DNA of 64,000 nt from Helopsaltes ochotensis (taxonomy: Eukaryota > Chordata > Aves > Passeriformes > Locustellidae). The notes beneath the pieces are model-generated. The model had not been told where the DNA came from. It made no database searches and saw only the letters and a program-made list of their open reading frames with translations. Positions 63,471 to 64,000 of this stretch are shown here, in pieces; the stretch's first letter is position 1, and the number at the start of each line of letters is the position of its first letter. The position numbers were made by a program, and so were the translations under genes. The stretch is taken from contig VXBM01000895.1 of the NCBI GenBank assembly GCA_013400155.1, positions 129,833 through 193,832 on the forward strand, in the 5' to 3' direction.

Positions 63471-63908
63471 CCAGGCGAGTCCCCGCTCGTAGTTGCGGTC
63501 GAAGAAGTGGGGCTCGGCGCCGACGGCGCGCACGTCGGGGTGCACCCGCAGGAACTCCAGCAACGCCCGCGTCCCCCCCTTCTTTACGCCGATGATGATG
63601 GCCTGCGGGAGCCGCTTGGTACCAGAGCCGTTGAAGAAGCTGGAGATGGGGCTGCCGGCGTCGGGCGCTGCCCGCTGCTCCTCCAGGCTGCTCTCCTCGC
63701 CCGGCTCTCCCGGCAGCAGCGGGGGCAGCGGCGGGGCGGCGCGGGGCGGCGCGGGTGACCCGCGGGTCGTCAGCCCAGCGCAGGAGCCGGCGCACGAGTA
63801 GAACATGTAGAGCCAGAGGAAGAGCATGATGAAGAGCAGCAGCAGCCTCCGCCTCAGCGGCGGCAACGCGACGGGGACATCGAGGCAGCGGTTCAAGCGC
63901 TGCCCCAT
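63466..63908 (-). CDS. HS3ST3B1: HS3ST3B1 coding exon 1 (N-terminus, membrane anchor, 5'-PSB loop)
   Basis: This is the first coding exon of heparan sulfate 3-O-sulfotransferase 3B1, a Golgi enzyme that moves sulfate from PAPS to the 3-OH of glucosamine in heparan sulfate. It encodes residues 1-147 and two bases of codon 148. Visible features are a short cytoplasmic tail (MGQRL, CLDVP), a signal-anchor helix at about 21-37 (LLLLFIMLFLWLYMFY), a Pro/Gly/Glu-rich stem at about 45-90, an N-glycosylation sequon at Asn93, the 5'-phosphosulfate loop IIIGVKKGGTR (104-114), and AEPHFFD (131-137), whose Glu132 matches the family's catalytic base. The tail resembles HS3ST3B1, not HS3ST3A1. I chose the ATG at 63908 because it gives the family N-terminus; the frame stays open upstream but has no ATG inside the window. 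The stem is shorter than in the roughly 390-residue human protein, as recalled. Confidence 0.96.
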
Positions 63909-63979
63909 GTGCCCGCGGGCGCACCGGGATGCATGGCTGGAGCCCGCCCGGCTCGGCTCGGCTCTGCCCGGCGCCGCAT
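63893..63979 (-). promoter_or_regulatory. Upstream ORF overlapping the HS3ST3B1 start codon
   Basis: An ATG at 63979 opens a 28-codon frame, with a second in-frame ATG at 63934, that ends in TGA at 63895-63893, 15 nt beyond the start of the main ORF (63908). It is out of frame with the main ORF. The first uATG has a weak context (C at -3, C at +4). The second has G at -3 but C at +4. The main ATG itself has C at -3 and G at +4. If transcription starts upstream of 63979, such an overlapping uORF would be expected to reduce initiation at the main start. Confidence 0.5.
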
Positions 63980-64000
63980 GGGCACCCACGGAGCCTCAGC

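Larger units (their letters stand above)
62340..64000. promoter_or_regulatory. HS3ST3B1: CpG island over HS3ST3B1 exon 1 and start of the intron
   Basis: CpG dinucleotides are dense from about 63190 to the window end and again at about 62340-62680, in contrast with the CpG-poor DNA elsewhere. An A/C-rich simple repeat (62851-62992) interrupts the island. Only 92 bp lie upstream of the start codon, so the transcription start and core promoter are probably at or beyond the right edge. I see no TATA box in the visible leader, as expected for a CpG-island promoter. Confidence 0.8.

Noticed and set aside
63280..63924. 214-codon minus-strand frame over exon 1 in another reading frame
   Set aside because: Alanine/arginine-rich shadow of exon 1 caused by high GC; it has no family match and runs through the splice donor.
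63909..63989. N-terminal extension of HS3ST3B1 upstream of the ATG at 63908
   Set aside because: The frame is open, but the codon at 63989 is GTG and no in-frame ATG is visible; the family N-terminus begins at MGQRL.
1..64000. tRNA, rRNA, CRISPR or bacterial operon structures
   Set aside because: None seen; repeats are eukaryotic interspersed or simple repeats, and the gene has a large spliceosomal intron.

Overview
The window is vertebrate nuclear DNA, almost certainly from a bird. Several 5'-truncated CR1 LINE copies with the typical avian 3' end lie on both strands. CpG content is low except around one promoter, and the only gene has a single 24.9-kb intron. The style of the CR1 3' ends would suit a neoavian bird such as a passerine, but that is an inference. 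There is no bacterial, phage or plasmid architecture and no CRISPR array.

The only gene I can support is HS3ST3B1, heparan sulfate glucosamine 3-O-sulfotransferase 3B1, on the minus strand. Its first coding exon (63466-63908) lies in a CpG island at the right edge. Its second and last coding exon (37935-38553) is at mid-window. The exons join in phase 2 (AG|G, Arg148) with consensus GT and AG sites, giving a 353-residue type II Golgi sulfotransferase. The N-terminus (MGQRL... then CLDVP) separates it from its paralogue HS3ST3A1. The 3'UTR probably runs about 3.6 kb to a canonical AATAAA at 34355-34360 (minus strand) and carries a strong G-quadruplex motif and an A-rich tract. The 5' leader holds an upstream ORF that overlaps the main start codon.

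Layout: 1 to about 34,330 is intergenic DNA downstream of the gene, with CR1 fragments, homopolymers, a CA microsatellite and AT-rich blocks that may be conserved non-coding elements. From about 34,335 to 37,934 is the predicted 3'UTR, then exon 2. The intron (38,554-63,465) has one CR1 piece, small tandem duplications, two isolated CpG-rich patches and several candidate regulatory blocks. From about 62,340 to 64,000 is the CpG island with exon 1.

I found no convincing new biological system. The best leads are regulatory: the overlapping uORF, the 3'UTR quadruplex, the intronic CpG patches and the AT-rich candidate enhancers. Most open reading frames outside the two exons look like chance frames.
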